Notes: a model not told the origin generated them from the sequence alone. A stretch of 64,000 nucleotides of DNA from Alphaproteobacteria bacterium (GCA_012103325.1 WLWY01000001.1:620001-684000), one strand, 5' to 3'; positions 9,002 through 18,547 are shown, counted from the stretch's first letter. Numbers and translations are program-made.

Positions 9002-10507
9002 ATGGCCACTAAAACCGTGCTGCGTGAGTGCGCAAAAATCAACGCCTCCGACAGGAAACAAACTGTTCTTTTCATGCCCAGTTCCGCGACTTCATGGTCG
9101 CGAATGCGCCCGCAGTTATTGATGTTGCATAGCACGGCCTCATTCGAACCTTATGTGCTGTTCGCTACTTCGGCTGTGCTTGAGTTTACCGAAGAGTGTC
9201 GCCAATTGGGTGTTCCCCACCGGGTTTTGGGGCCTGTAGACCGGCATGACCGAGATCATTTTCCCAAATTAATGCGGTGCGTTTCCAAAGTGCTGGGCGA
9301 TGGAGACATCGCACGTCATGTATCTCGATTTTTCGAATGCGACCGGATTTCCAGTAGCTTGCCTGTCGGGTTGCTGCGGTCGTTAGCGGTGCGTAAACGG
9401 TTGCGTGCTGAGTACAGGCTGATGATGGACCTGATTGCCGAACTGAGGTCAGCCGCTATCTTCGTCCAGGGTGACAGAGAGTTGGGTCCGATTCCTTCAA
9501 TCATAAAGGCCGGCAAGGACCAAGGCGTTCCTATTGTTATCGCTGCTCCCGGAATTCCCTCACAAACAGCCATGGGATCTGTGCGCCGCGGCCAGCCGCG
9601 TTTCCTCACCAAGCTGCGTGAATTCGCCCCTGTGTTGAATATCGTGGCCGCGAGAAAGCTGCCCGGGCAAGTTGCCGAAACACCGCATGGGCGCACGCTG
9701 TTTTCGCCGGGCTGGTTGACGCTGACGATGCATAAGGAGGGTATGCTGTCGGCCAATCCCTGGTGCCAAGGCGGGGGAAACAGCGACCTGGTGCTTCTCG
9801 ACGGTGCACGTAAGGCCCGCAAATTTATCGCGCAGGGCGTCCCAAAGAATAAGCTGCGGATTATCGGTGATCTCGATATGGATCCGCTGTTTCGTGCATT
9901 GCAAAACCGGACAGCGCTACGTCGGGAGCTCATTGAGAGCAACAGTTTAGACCCTGACAAGCCACTCTATATCTATGCTGTTCCCAGTTATGCCGAGCAG
10001 GATGTGATGTCCATGGAAACGCATCTCGGCGCGATCGAAGAAATTCTTAAACAGCTTGAACACGCACAAGCGAATGTCGTGCTTTCGCTTCACCCAAAGT
10101 CGTCGCCTGATCTTTATCGCCCGTTGGCAGAGCGCCATGGCATGGTCATTCTTGAACGGCGGCTTTTTGAAATACTGCCAGCGGCGGATCTCTTTTTATG
10201 TGGTGGCTCGACAACCATGGAGTGGGCCGTGTTGTGTGAGGTGCCGACGATCGATATCGATTATGCAGGAATATGCGATACGGAACTCGATGAATTTAGG
10301 GGTGTCGTACACACGACTGAAATAGCTGATGTATCGAATCTTATTTCGCGTTTCGAGACGGACACAGAATGGCGAAAAGAGCTTGCACGCGACCTTGCGG
10401 TGCAAAAGAACGATATCGCGATGTTCGACGGTCTGGCCGCAGAACGGTTTGTGGGATTAGTGAAAGAGTTATCTGAGATGTCCAAATACGATGCGGTCCG
10501 GACATGA
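9002..10507 (+). CDS. Uncharacterised GT-B-like surface carbohydrate protein
   Basis: 501 residues. The N-terminal domain begins VLFMPSSATSWSRMRPQLL, a Rossmann strand and helix typical of GT-B folds. The linker contains RIIGDLDMDPLF, and the C-terminal domain has VVLSLHPKSSPDLYRPLAE and a donor-loop-like AADLFLCGGSTTMEWAVL followed by PTIDID. No signal peptide. The next gene starts 4 bases before its stop. It is probably one of several glycosyl- or glycosyl-phosphate transferases of the locus; the specific reaction cannot be read from the sequence. Confidence 0.55.
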   Translation: MATKTVLRECAKINASDRKQTVLFMPSSATSWSRMRPQLLMLHSTASFEPYVLFATSAVLEFTEECRQLGVPHRVLGPVDRHDRDHFPKLMRCVSKVLGDGDIARHVSRFFECDRISSSLPVGLLRSLAVRKRLRAEYRLMMDLIAELRSAAIFVQGDRELGPIPSIIKAGKDQGVPIVIAAPGIPSQTAMGSVRRGQPRFLTKLREFAPVLNIVAARKLPGQVAETPHGRTLFSPGWLTLTMHKEGMLSANPWCQGGGNSDLVLLDGARKARKFIAQGVPKNKLRIIGDLDMDPLFRALQNRTALRRELIESNSLDPDKPLYIYAVPSYAEQDVMSMETHLGAIEEILKQLEHAQANVVLSLHPKSSPDLYRPLAERHGMVILERRLFEILPAADLFLCGGSTTMEWAVLCEVPTIDIDYAGICDTELDEFRGVVHTTEIADVSNLISRFETDTEWRKELARDLAVQKNDIAMFDGLAAERFVGLVKELSEMSKYDAVRT

Positions 10508-11685
10508 GCCGAAACGCGGAGCGATTGGCCCAGGCTGTTCTGGATGCGGTTCGGACAGTGATCCCGGATGAGCGACCCGTTCCACTGCACGCGCCAGAGA
10601 TTGGTGAGGCGGAGCGCGAATGCGTTCTGAAAACCTTGGATTCGCAGTGGATATCTTCTTCGGCCGGGACCGTGGACGATTTCGAATCAATGTTGGCGGA
10701 CTACACAGGTGCGCAGTTTGTCGTTAGCACGGTCAATGGTACTGCGGCGCTGCATCTTGCGCTGTTAACGCTTGGCATCGGTCCAGGAGATGAAGTGATC
10801 GTGCCGGCACTCACATTCGTTGCGACGGCCAATGCCGTCGCACATTGCGGGGCGGTACCCCACTTTGCTGATAGCGAGCCGGATTCCCTGGGGCTGGACC
10901 CGGATGCGCTGGAGGCATACTTGCGAAGCATCATCATCCGCGATGGAGGGCACTGCATCAATCGGCATACCGGCAGGCCGATACGGGCGATTGTGTGCAC
11001 ACATATTTTTGGGCGACCGGCACATATCCACGCACTGTCACAGGTCGCTGAAGCATTCGAACTTCCGCTTGTGGAAGACGCGGCGGAAGCACTGGGCTCT
11101 CGGGTTTCCGGGACGCATATGGGCCGGTTCGGAAAGCTCGGAGCATTAAGCTTCAACGGCAACAAGATCGTGACGGCCGGCGGTGGCGGCGCCGTGATGA
11201 CGGATGACCCGGAACTGGCTGCGAAAATGCGCCATATTGGAACAACCGCGCGGGTTGCGCATCGCTGGCGCCTGCGTCACGACGCGATTGCCTATAACTA
11301 TCGGATGCCCAGCTTGAATGCGGCTATGGGGTTGGCACAGATGGCCCGCCTTGAGGGGTTTCTCTCGAATAAGAACCGTCTTCTGGCACGATATGTAGAA
11401 GCGTTTTCCGCAGTCGAAGGCGTCAGCGTCATGGCGCCCGCATCTACAGGAGTGGGGAATAACTGGCTAATAGCAGCAGTTCTTGACGAACCGTCCTTGG
11501 CGCAGAGGGATGCAATTCTGGACGCGCTTGTTGACGATGGTATTCATGCGCGCCCGGTATGGGACCTTCTGCATGGATTGCCGATGTATGCCCAGGCGCC
11601 GCGTATGGCATTGCCCGTGGCGGAACGAATGGAGGCTGCACTGATCTGTCTGCCAAGCAGTCCGATCCTTGGAGAGGCGGCATGA
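10504..11685 (+). CDS. legC: PLP-dependent sugar aminotransferase, LegC type (DegT/DnrJ family)
   Basis: Transfers an amino group to a 4-keto-6-deoxy sugar nucleotide on the legionaminate route. It shows the LegC-type signatures SQWISSSAGTVDDFE, TVNGTAALHLAL, PGDEVIVPALTF, the carboxylate that contacts the pyridine ring in VEDAAEALGS, and the PLP Lys in SFNGNKIVTAGGGG, then YNYRMPSLNAAMG. 393 residues is normal. It starts 4 bases before the previous stop and its own stop overlaps the PtmE-like start, so the aminotransferase and nucleotidyltransferase are coupled. LegC versus a generic perosamine-type aminotransferase is judged from the long 'THIFG..' insertion and the motif pattern, not from a search. 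Confidence 0.85.
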   Translation: MSRNAERLAQAVLDAVRTVIPDERPVPLHAPEIGEAERECVLKTLDSQWISSSAGTVDDFESMLADYTGAQFVVSTVNGTAALHLALLTLGIGPGDEVIVPALTFVATANAVAHCGAVPHFADSEPDSLGLDPDALEAYLRSIIIRDGGHCINRHTGRPIRAIVCTHIFGRPAHIHALSQVAEAFELPLVEDAAEALGSRVSGTHMGRFGKLGALSFNGNKIVTAGGGGAVMTDDPELAAKMRHIGTTARVAHRWRLRHDAIAYNYRMPSLNAAMGLAQMARLEGFLSNKNRLLARYVEAFSAVEGVSVMAPASTGVGNNWLIAAVLDEPSLAQRDAILDALVDDGIHARPVWDLLHGLPMYAQAPRMALPVAERMEAALICLPSSPILGEAA

Positions 11686-12737
11686 GCGAACGAATGCACC
11701 AATGCCTCCTATCTCCGGATGCGAGCATCCAGGAAGCGATCGAGAAGCTGGAAGTCGACGAGACGAAGATTGTGCTCGTCGTCGATGCCGGTAGTCGGTT
11801 GCTCGGCACGGTCACGGATGGCGATATCCGCCGGGGCATTCTGAGACGCGTACCGTTAGATGCGCCGGTCTCCGAAGTGATCAACGTGGATCCAGTCGTC
11901 GCGCAGCACGGGGAGACAGCAGAGAGTTTGCTTAGCCTGATGAAGGCGCGGCATGTGCGCCAAATACCTCTGATCGATCAGGATCTCCGGGTTGTGGGGT
12001 TGGAAACCATTGCGCATCTCGAGAAATCGAAAAAGCGTGAAAACATGGTGCTACTGATGGCCGGCGGGTTTGGGCGACGTCTTTTGCCGCTCACGGAAAA
12101 TGCTCCCAAACCGATGGTCGAAGTGGGCAGCCAGCCAATTCTTCAGACGATCATCAAAACCTTGTCAGGAGACGGCTTCGAGAATATTTGTATCGCCGTT
12201 CACTATCGTGCTCAGGACATCATGCGACATTTCGGCGATGGCTCTGAATGGGGTGTCAGGATTAGCTATATTGAGGAGACGACGGCGTTGGGTACGGCTG
12301 GCGCGTTAGGCCTGTTGCCGGAACGGCCGAGTCTACCGTTCATCGTCATGAACGGCGATATACTCACCGATGTCAATTTTGACCAATTGCTGGATTTCCA
12401 CGCCGATCACATGGCTAAAGGCACGATCTGCGTACGGGATTACGATTTTCAGGTTCCCTACGGTATCGTTCAGGCGGAGGAACACCGCTTTTCGGGGATT
12501 GTTGAAAAGCCGGTCCACAAGTTTCTGGTGAACGCGGGCATTTATGTACTGGATCCGTCCGTACTCGACGCGCTTCCAGAAGGGGGCTCGTTCGACATGC
12601 CGAGCCTGTTCCAGACGCTTCGGGACAAGGATGAAAATCTGGTCGTTTTTCCGATCCGGGAATATTGGGCCGATATCGGACGGATGGAAGATTTGGAACG
12701 CGCGCGGGTGGAATTTGATAGTGTCTTCAAAAAATAA
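11682..12737 (+). CDS. ptmE: CBS-domain sugar nucleotidyltransferase, PtmE type
   Basis: 351 residues with two tandem CBS domains (about residues 1-120, ending near GLETIAHLE) fused to a nucleotidyltransferase (MAGGFGRRLLPLTENAPKP, then ALGTAGAL and NGDILTD). This architecture is that of Campylobacter PtmE, which makes the GDP-linked amino-sugar precursor of legionaminic acid. A longer open frame exists upstream, but the start is the ATG at 11682, because CBS homology begins there, it follows GGAGAGGCGG, and it overlaps the LegC stop by 4 bases. CBS domains suggest adenine-nucleotide control of flux. Substrate (glucosamine-1-phosphate) is known for the family, inferred here. Confidence 0.88.
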   Translation: MSERMHQCLLSPDASIQEAIEKLEVDETKIVLVVDAGSRLLGTVTDGDIRRGILRRVPLDAPVSEVINVDPVVAQHGETAESLLSLMKARHVRQIPLIDQDLRVVGLETIAHLEKSKKRENMVLLMAGGFGRRLLPLTENAPKPMVEVGSQPILQTIIKTLSGDGFENICIAVHYRAQDIMRHFGDGSEWGVRISYIEETTALGTAGALGLLPERPSLPFIVMNGDILTDVNFDQLLDFHADHMAKGTICVRDYDFQVPYGIVQAEEHRFSGIVEKPVHKFLVNAGIYVLDPSVLDALPEGGSFDMPSLFQTLRDKDENLVVFPIREYWADIGRMEDLERARVEFDSVFKK

Positions 12738-13461
12738 GCGCTGTCGTATCGCAACAATCTGCGCGCGTGGAGGCTCAAAAGGGTTGGTCAGCAAGAACAG
12801 CCGTTCGCTTCTCGGCCGCCCGCTTCTGGCCTGGTCGGTGGACCAGGCAAAGCGCAGTACGTTGTTCGATTCCGTGGTTGTCACCAGCGATGACGATGCC
12901 CTGCTTGAAGCGGGCAAGGAAGCCGGTGCCGACATTCTGGTCAAACGTCCCCAAGAGCTGTCGCATGACAAGATCAGCAAGCTTCCTGGCATCGTGCATG
13001 CGGTAAAAGAGGTTGAGGGGCGTACCGGACTGACTTTCGATACGATTGTCGACCTTGATGCGACCGCTCCGCTGCGCCTAATGGAAGATATCGCGGGGGC
13101 GGTTGACCTGCTGGAAAGCCGGAATGTGAAGAGTGTCATCACTGGAGCGCCCGCGCGCCGGTCTCCATACTACAATATGGTCGAGTTAGCGCCCGACGGA
13201 TCAATCCGGATTTGCAAGACCCACGACACTCCCGTGCGGTTCCGCCAGGATGCACCATCTTGTTATGATATGAACGCCTCGATCTATGTCTGGCAACGTG
13301 AACCGTTCCTATCGACGCCTCGGGAAATATACGAGGAAACGGCGCTATATGTGATGCCACCGGAACGTTCGCATGACATCGACAGCCAGCTGGATTTCGA
13401 GATTGTTGAGGTCATGATGAAGCGCCTGTTATCTGACGCCAAGTTATCCGCATCGGAATGA
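12721..13461 (+). CDS. CMP-legionaminate-type cytidylyltransferase, first paralogue
   Basis: 246 residues from a GTG at 12721, 17 bases inside ptmE; an open frame further upstream is only the shadow of ptmE. The N-terminal motif is TICARGGSKGLVSKNSRS, where the usual Pro-Gly of GVPGKN is replaced by Val-Ser. The rest matches LegF/PtmB: VVVTSDDDALL, VDLDATAPLR, SVITGAPARRSPYYNM and CYDMNASIYVW. It is a close paralogue of the gene at 18573, sharing the C-terminal EERS/ERSHDIDSQLDFE block. The altered nucleotide loop may shift the substrate or activity. Its next neighbour is an oxidoreductase starting 4 bases before its stop. Confidence 0.85.
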   Translation: MSSKNKRCRIATICARGGSKGLVSKNSRSLLGRPLLAWSVDQAKRSTLFDSVVVTSDDDALLEAGKEAGADILVKRPQELSHDKISKLPGIVHAVKEVEGRTGLTFDTIVDLDATAPLRLMEDIAGAVDLLESRNVKSVITGAPARRSPYYNMVELAPDGSIRICKTHDTPVRFRQDAPSCYDMNASIYVWQREPFLSTPREIYEETALYVMPPERSHDIDSQLDFEIVEVMMKRLLSDAKLSASE

Positions 13462-14402
13462 GCGATCTTACTGGTCAGCTTGCGGTCGTTATCGGGTACG
13501 GATCGATTGGCCAACGTCACACCCGGGTTCTGGAAGAACTCGGACTGGCTGTCTGTGTTGTTAGTCGACGCAATATAGAGCGTCCGGGAAGCTATTCGCG
13601 GATCAAGGACGCTCTTGCCGAGGCCCCGGACTATGTCGTCGTTGCCAACGAAACCTCTCGCCATGGCGAGGCGCTTCGTGCGCTGTCCTCGCACGGCTGG
13701 GCTGGCGTCACGCTGGTGGAAAAGCCGCTGGTTGCAGATGTCACGGAACTATCGGACCCTTTTGGGATGGAACGGCTGCATGTGGGCTACAATATGCGCT
13801 TCCTTCCATTGCTTAAGGCGCTGCGCGAAGCTATCGGAAACGCCCGGCTTCTAAGCGTCGAAGCGCGCTGTGGCCATTGGCTCCCAGACTGGCGGCCGAA
13901 CCGTGACTACCGGCAGACCTACTCGGCTCGCCAGGAGGACGGCGGCGGCGTGCTGCGCGATCTGAGTCATGAATTAGACTACGTACAATGGATAGCGGGA
14001 CCATGGCGGCGCGTGTTCGCCCAAGGCGGCCGGTTAAGCAGCCTCGAAACCGACGTTGAGGACATGGTGGCTATGTTCATCGAAAGCGAAAGCTGTCCCG
14101 TTGTCACTGTGACGCTGAACTATCTTGACCGGACTGCCGAGCGCCGCCTCATGGTCAATACGACGGCTGGTACTGTCCGCGCCGATTTCGTTGCGGGGAC
14201 TCTCAGCGTCGATGGCCAAGTCCGGTTTGAGGCTAGTCCGGGCGATATGGACTCAAGCTATGTGGAAATGCATCGCGACGTATTGTCTGGAAATCCGGTC
14301 TTTGCTTGTAGCTCGGACGCAGCAAGCGATGTGGTCCGTTTAATCGGCGCTACCGAGCTCTCGATGAAGACGCAAGAGGTGGTTGGCCGTGACAGGTTTT
14401 GA
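13458..14402 (+). CDS. Gfo/Idh/MocA family oxidoreductase
   Basis: 314 residues with a Rossmann start VVIGYGSIGQRHTRVL, the substrate-proximal EKPL motif (LVEKPLVAD), and a C-terminal alpha/beta domain containing GGVLRDLSHELDYVQW, typical of the family. Members of this family occur beside PtmA/PtmB/PtmE genes in nonulosonate clusters. Here it sits between a LegF-like gene and a putative transferase. A role in preparing or modifying the amino-sugar precursor is inferred; the substrate is unknown. It may be the last gene of a tight sub-block because an 88-base gap follows. Confidence 0.82.
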   Translation: MSDLTGQLAVVIGYGSIGQRHTRVLEELGLAVCVVSRRNIERPGSYSRIKDALAEAPDYVVVANETSRHGEALRALSSHGWAGVTLVEKPLVADVTELSDPFGMERLHVGYNMRFLPLLKALREAIGNARLLSVEARCGHWLPDWRPNRDYRQTYSARQEDGGGVLRDLSHELDYVQWIAGPWRRVFAQGGRLSSLETDVEDMVAMFIESESCPVVTVTLNYLDRTAERRLMVNTTAGTVRADFVAGTLSVDGQVRFEASPGDMDSSYVEMHRDVLSGNPVFACSSDAASDVVRLIGATELSMKTQEVVGRDRF

Positions 14403-14490
14403 TTCGATTACCTCCACGAACCTTGCCTCTAACTCGCGCAAGGTCCTAGTCCAAGCTGCACTCCACTACGCCACTCAGAAGGAATAGCGT

Positions 14491-15618
14491 ATGACTGTGC
14501 GTCGTGCGCCGGTGCGCATCTTGATTTCTGCAAGAGATGTTGGAGCGGCAAATCACTTATCGCCGATCGCCAAGGCTGCATTAGAGACAACTTCTCTCGA
14601 CACGACCATTGTGGCGCAGCCGCCGGGTAATCGAATTTTGATGGAACACGGGCTGCCTGTGCGAACCGTCAATTTGCCGGCCGCACCTGACTCGATGGCG
14701 CCCGAAGCGGGCCAACTCATCCGTGAAGCGGAAACGCTACTGGACGATATTGCGCCGGATTTGCTGCTGACTGGGTTATCCGGGCCAGATCTCGGAATCG
14801 ATGAGGCGCTGTTGAAAGTGGCACGAACACCCCATACCTACACGCTTCAGGATTATGAAGGCTGGGTTGTGTCTGGCTTTGATCGGCCGGCCCGAACCTA
14901 TCTTGTCTCTGACAATTCGAGTGCCGAAATCACCCGGCGCAAGGGTGTCGAGCATACTCAGGTTGTCGGGTGGCTGGCTTATACGCGGTTTCACACTCTG
15001 GATGTTGCCGGTCTTCGCAAAGCGGGGCATGCGGCGATCCAAACAGATGCCCCGACCCTCGCAGTCTTCGGTCAAACGATTGAGGTGCCAGGTTACAGGG
15101 AGGCGCTGGCCGGGTTGGGCCACGCGGTGCGAAATTTGGATCGACCGTTGCACGTAATATACAGACCGCATCCGCGCCAGACGGTGGCGCAGGCCGATGA
15201 CGACAAAGCCATCCTGGGGCACACGGTGTGCGGCGAAATAGCCAATTGTCCTGATATAGATGTTCTTACCCTGATAGCCGCATGCGATGTCGTTGCGTCC
15301 TGCTTCTCATCCGTCGGAATGGACTTTGCGGCAATGAATGCGGTATCGCCGAAACCGTTGGGTACTCCGCTGTTCCTGATGACCCAATCAGATCTTCGCG
15401 CTCTGCACCAGCGAGACTCGGGCTTCGAAATTCCCTGGGCGGCACGGCAGGGTGCGGCGCTTGCCGCTCAGAACGAAGAGGAATTACCCGGAATCTTGGC
15501 CAGTGCGCTCGATGAGACAACCTCGCGTAACCTCTGGTCAACCGCACAGCAAGTGATCCACATCCCGCACGCTGGGGGCAATGCTGTAATCTCGTCCATG
15601 CTTGAAGACGTTGCCTGA
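14491..15618 (+). CDS. Uncharacterised GT-B-like protein of the nonulosonate cluster
   Basis: 375 residues, ATG preceded by an AGAAGGAA ribosome site. The opening strand-helix (ILISARDVGAANHLSPIAKA) and HVIYRPHPRQTVAQ in the middle resemble GT-B proteins that work on surface carbohydrates. A donor-site-like stretch ACDVVASCFSSVGMDFAAM follows. No export signal. The stop overlaps the LegG start by one base, tying it to nonulosonate synthesis. I do not recognise a named family; a glycosyltransferase is the leading idea. Confidence 0.55.
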   Translation: MTVRRAPVRILISARDVGAANHLSPIAKAALETTSLDTTIVAQPPGNRILMEHGLPVRTVNLPAAPDSMAPEAGQLIREAETLLDDIAPDLLLTGLSGPDLGIDEALLKVARTPHTYTLQDYEGWVVSGFDRPARTYLVSDNSSAEITRRKGVEHTQVVGWLAYTRFHTLDVAGLRKAGHAAIQTDAPTLAVFGQTIEVPGYREALAGLGHAVRNLDRPLHVIYRPHPRQTVAQADDDKAILGHTVCGEIANCPDIDVLTLIAACDVVASCFSSVGMDFAAMNAVSPKPLGTPLFLMTQSDLRALHQRDSGFEIPWAARQGAALAAQNEEELPGILASALDETTSRNLWSTAQQVIHIPHAGGNAVISSMLEDVA

Positions 15619-16796
15619 TGAATTCCGACAAGAGCCTCCGCCGTGTCTGTGTGGTAACAGGCAGCCGTGCCGAATACGGTATTTTGCGGCCGCTGCTATT
15701 GGCAATTCGTGAAGCCTCTGACTTGGCTCTTCAGTTATGCGTGACAGGTGCTCATCTTGACCCGGCTTTTGGCGAGACCTGGCATCAAATCGTCGCCGAT
15801 GGTTTCACGATCGATGAAAAGGTGGCCCTCGAATTGGAAGGGGATAGCGGCGTCGCAACCGCCGTCGCACTCGGGGTAGGAACGGCAGGTTTTGCTCAGG
15901 CTTTATCCAGGCTTGCCCCTGATCTCGTGGTTATTCTAGGAGACAGGTATGAAATCCTGGCCGTGGCGTCGGCTGCCCTATTGTTGCGGGTACCGGTACT
16001 GCATATCCATGGTGGTGAGAAAACCGAAGGCGCGATAGACGAATCCATTCGTCACGCGGTGACGAAATTATGCGCAATCCATTGCGTGGCCGCAGAGGAA
16101 TTCGCCCGTCGTGTGCGACAATTGGGCGAGCAGCCCGAGTGTGTCCATACGGTAGGGACCTTGGCGTTGGACGCCATCGCGTCCGCCACGCTCCTAGACC
16201 GAAAAGAGCTGCAGAAAGAATTGGGATTCGAGCTCAAGCCCCCGATTTTGGTGGTTACCTACCACCCCGAAACCGCAGACAGGAAGGGTTCGGGTGTTGC
16301 TCATTTGCTCGAAGCGCTCGGTCGTTTACGCGATACGAGAATCGTCATAACCTTGCCGAATGCGGACCCAGGGCATCTAGCCTTGCGCTCAGACCTTCAA
16401 AAGTGGGCCGACGATCGGCCGGATCACGTCCGGGCGTTCGGTTCGTTGGGAAGCGTGCGGTATTGGAGCGTACTGCAATATGCACAGGCGGTAGTGGGCA
16501 ATTCCTCAAGCGGTCTGATCGAAGCGCCTTTCTTGGGTATCCCAACCGTAAATATCGGTACGCGGCAACAAGGTCGGCCGCGAGCGCAATCGGTGTTGGA
16601 CTGCCCTATGGATGCCGATTGTATCGTCGCTATGATCGAACGGGCACAATTGCCCAAGATGAAGGCAATTGCCGCGCGTCGACAGAGCCCGTACGGATTG
16701 CCCGGGGCTGCGGAACGGATTGTCGAGATTATTAAAGGTGCGGATCTTGATAGTCTGCGAATAAAAGAATTTCGAGATTTAAACTTCGATGACTAA
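15618..16796 (+). CDS. legG: UDP/GDP-sugar 2-epimerase (hydrolysing), LegG/NeuC type
   Basis: Complete NeuC-family enzyme of 392 residues: VTGSRAEYGILRPLL, VTGAHLDPAFGETW, VILGDRYEILAVA, HIHGGEKTEGAIDESIRH, VTYHPET and GNSSSGLIEAP are all present in order. It hydrolyses the nucleotide and inverts C2 to give the ManNAc-type precursor. Its motifs are fully canonical, unlike the edge copy at 2-1012, where EKTEGAIDE is replaced. Because it sits in the LegC-PtmE-LegI block it is most likely the legionaminate enzyme (LegG); the nucleotide preference cannot be read directly. Confidence 0.92.
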   Translation: MNSDKSLRRVCVVTGSRAEYGILRPLLLAIREASDLALQLCVTGAHLDPAFGETWHQIVADGFTIDEKVALELEGDSGVATAVALGVGTAGFAQALSRLAPDLVVILGDRYEILAVASAALLLRVPVLHIHGGEKTEGAIDESIRHAVTKLCAIHCVAAEEFARRVRQLGEQPECVHTVGTLALDAIASATLLDRKELQKELGFELKPPILVVTYHPETADRKGSGVAHLLEALGRLRDTRIVITLPNADPGHLALRSDLQKWADDRPDHVRAFGSLGSVRYWSVLQYAQAVVGNSSSGLIEAPFLGIPTVNIGTRQQGRPRAQSVLDCPMDADCIVAMIERAQLPKMKAIAARRQSPYGLPGAAERIVEIIKGADLDSLRIKEFRDLNFDD

Positions 16797-17898
16797 CGCT
16801 CCAGCAATTGATTCGGGCGGCACGGGATCGCGAATATTTGTCATCGCGGAAGCGGGGGTTAATCATAATGGTGATCCCGATTTGGCACATAGCCTCGTTG
16901 AAGTGGCTAAGCGGGCGGGCGCGGATGCGGTCAAGTTTCAGACCTTTTCGGCTGACCGCGTTGTCGCAAAGAATGCACTGAAAGCAGCCTATCAACTGGA
17001 AACGACGGATAAGTCAGAATCCCAGTATGAGATGTTGAAGCGACTAGAACTTTCCGAGGCGATGCATTTGGCGCTGGCGCAACACGCACGGGAATTGGGT
17101 CTGGAGTTCATGTCGACCCCTTTCGATGAAGCCGCAGCCAGTTTTCTTGCCGAACGACTGGGCGTCGTGAGACTTAAGATACCTTCTGGCGAGATTACCA
17201 ATGGGCCGTTCTTACTCCATATTGCACGGTTAGGTCTGCCGATGGTTCTGTCCACCGGAGCCAGTACAATTTCCGAAGTCGGTGAAGCGCTGGGCGTTAT
17301 CGGTTTTGGCTTGATGGAACCGCGAGACGCCGTGCCCAAGAGAGCACGGCTCGACGAATACCGTCTCGAAGCCCAAGCTCTCTTGGAGGAAAGGGTTACG
17401 CTGCTCCATTGTACAACGGAGTATCCTGCTCCCGTTCACGATGCGAATTTGAATGCGATAACGACGTTGCGGGAGACGTTTTCCCTGAATTCCGGGCTGT
17501 CGGACCACAGCGCGGGGATTGCTCTGGCGATCGCCAGTGTGGCGCTTGGTGCTCAAGTAATCGAGAAACATTTTACTCTGGACCGGTCGCTTTCCGGCCC
17601 GGACCACCGGGCGTCGCTCGAACCCGATGAATTGGCCCAGATGATCGACGGTATCCGAATGGTATCCGTTGCGCTGGGCGATGGTGTTAAGCGCCCGGCT
17701 CCTTCTGAAATGGCGAACCTTGAGATCGTGCGCCGCTCTCTAGTCGCTAAATCAGACATTGCGGCAGGATCACTCTTCGATTGGGATAATCTGGAAGCGC
17801 GGCGACCCGGTTCGGGTGTCAGCCCAATGACCGCCTGGCAGATGATCGGACACCGAGCATCTCGATCATATCGGCGCGGCGATTTGATTGATGACTGA
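16789..17898 (+). CDS. legI: Nonulosonate synthase, LegI/NeuB type
   Basis: 369 residues with all NeuB signatures: IAEAGVNHNGDP, AVKFQTFSADRVV, STPFDE, IPSGEI, LSTGAS, LLHCTTEYPAP, GLSDHSAG and the metal site IEKHFTLDRSLSGPDH. The C-terminal lid domain ends the protein (KSDIAAGSLFDWDNLEARRPGSG). It condenses PEP with the LegG product. It overlaps LegG by 8 bases and the acetyltransferase by 8. This is the most canonical of the three NeuB homologues in the window. Confidence 0.93.
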   Translation: MTNAPAIDSGGTGSRIFVIAEAGVNHNGDPDLAHSLVEVAKRAGADAVKFQTFSADRVVAKNALKAAYQLETTDKSESQYEMLKRLELSEAMHLALAQHARELGLEFMSTPFDEAAASFLAERLGVVRLKIPSGEITNGPFLLHIARLGLPMVLSTGASTISEVGEALGVIGFGLMEPRDAVPKRARLDEYRLEAQALLEERVTLLHCTTEYPAPVHDANLNAITTLRETFSLNSGLSDHSAGIALAIASVALGAQVIEKHFTLDRSLSGPDHRASLEPDELAQMIDGIRMVSVALGDGVKRPAPSEMANLEIVRRSLVAKSDIAAGSLFDWDNLEARRPGSGVSPMTAWQMIGHRASRSYRRGDLIDD

Positions 17899-18547
17899 CA
17901 GACCGGTCATCGTCCTAGGGGTAGGAGGGCATGCGGCTGTCGTGTTCGATCTACTGCATATAGTGGGGAAAACGGTGAAGGGGGCTCTCGTTCGTATTGG
18001 GGCTGGGCTGGAATCGCCGCTATCTAATCTTGCGGTCCTGGGTGACGACAGCGCTTTATCCGAATACATGCCGGTTGACGTGAACATCGCGAACGGCATC
18101 GGAGCAACGCGTAATACAGAGGCTAGAAGATCGGCTTTCTCGAATGCGCAGGCTCTTGGCTTCGATTTTCCAGCGCTAGTTCACCCATCGGCGATTGTCG
18201 CGGAGAATGTTGAGTTGGGTCCAGGCGTTCAGGTGATGGCGGGTGCAATAATTCAGACAGGCGCCCGGATCAAGGCCAACACGATTGTGAATACTGGTGC
18301 CCAGATCGATCATGATTGCTTGGTCGGCCCGCATTGCCATATCTCACCCGGCGCCGTTCTTTCCGGTGCGATCGTAATAGAAGCCAATGTGATTATCGGG
18401 ACGGGCGCGCGCCTCATTCAAGAGGTGAAGGTTGGGGCTGACTCACATGTTGGAGCTGGCGCCACTGTCACGGGGCACATTCCCAAGTGTTCGGTTGTAC
18501 GGGCACCTCAATCGACGGTCAGGCCAGCGTCTGAGCGCTCGAAGTAG
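17891..18547 (+). CDS. Sugar O/N-acyltransferase, NeuD/LegH type
   Basis: 218 residues from ATG 17891 (a TTG lies one codon earlier). The N-terminal NeuD Rossmann-like domain starts VIVLGVGGHAAVVFDLL, and the left-handed beta-helix runs over about residues 95-205 with hexapeptide repeats (ILE-type turns, GPGVQVMAGAIIQTGA, NTGAQIDHDCLVG with the catalytic His, HISPGAVLSGA). The family acetylates amino groups of nonulosonate precursors or hydroxyls of nonulosonic acids. Placement right after LegI and before a LegF paralogue fits LegH. It overlaps LegI by 8 bases. Confidence 0.88.
   Translation: MTDRPVIVLGVGGHAAVVFDLLHIVGKTVKGALVRIGAGLESPLSNLAVLGDDSALSEYMPVDVNIANGIGATRNTEARRSAFSNAQALGFDFPALVHPSAIVAENVELGPGVQVMAGAIIQTGARIKANTIVNTGAQIDHDCLVGPHCHISPGAVLSGAIVIEANVIIGTGARLIQEVKVGADSHVGAGATVTGHIPKCSVVRAPQSTVRPASERSK

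Noticed and set aside
11559..11681. Longer N-terminus for PtmE
   Set aside because: CBS homology, the ribosome site and the ATGA overlap with LegC all point to ATG 11682.
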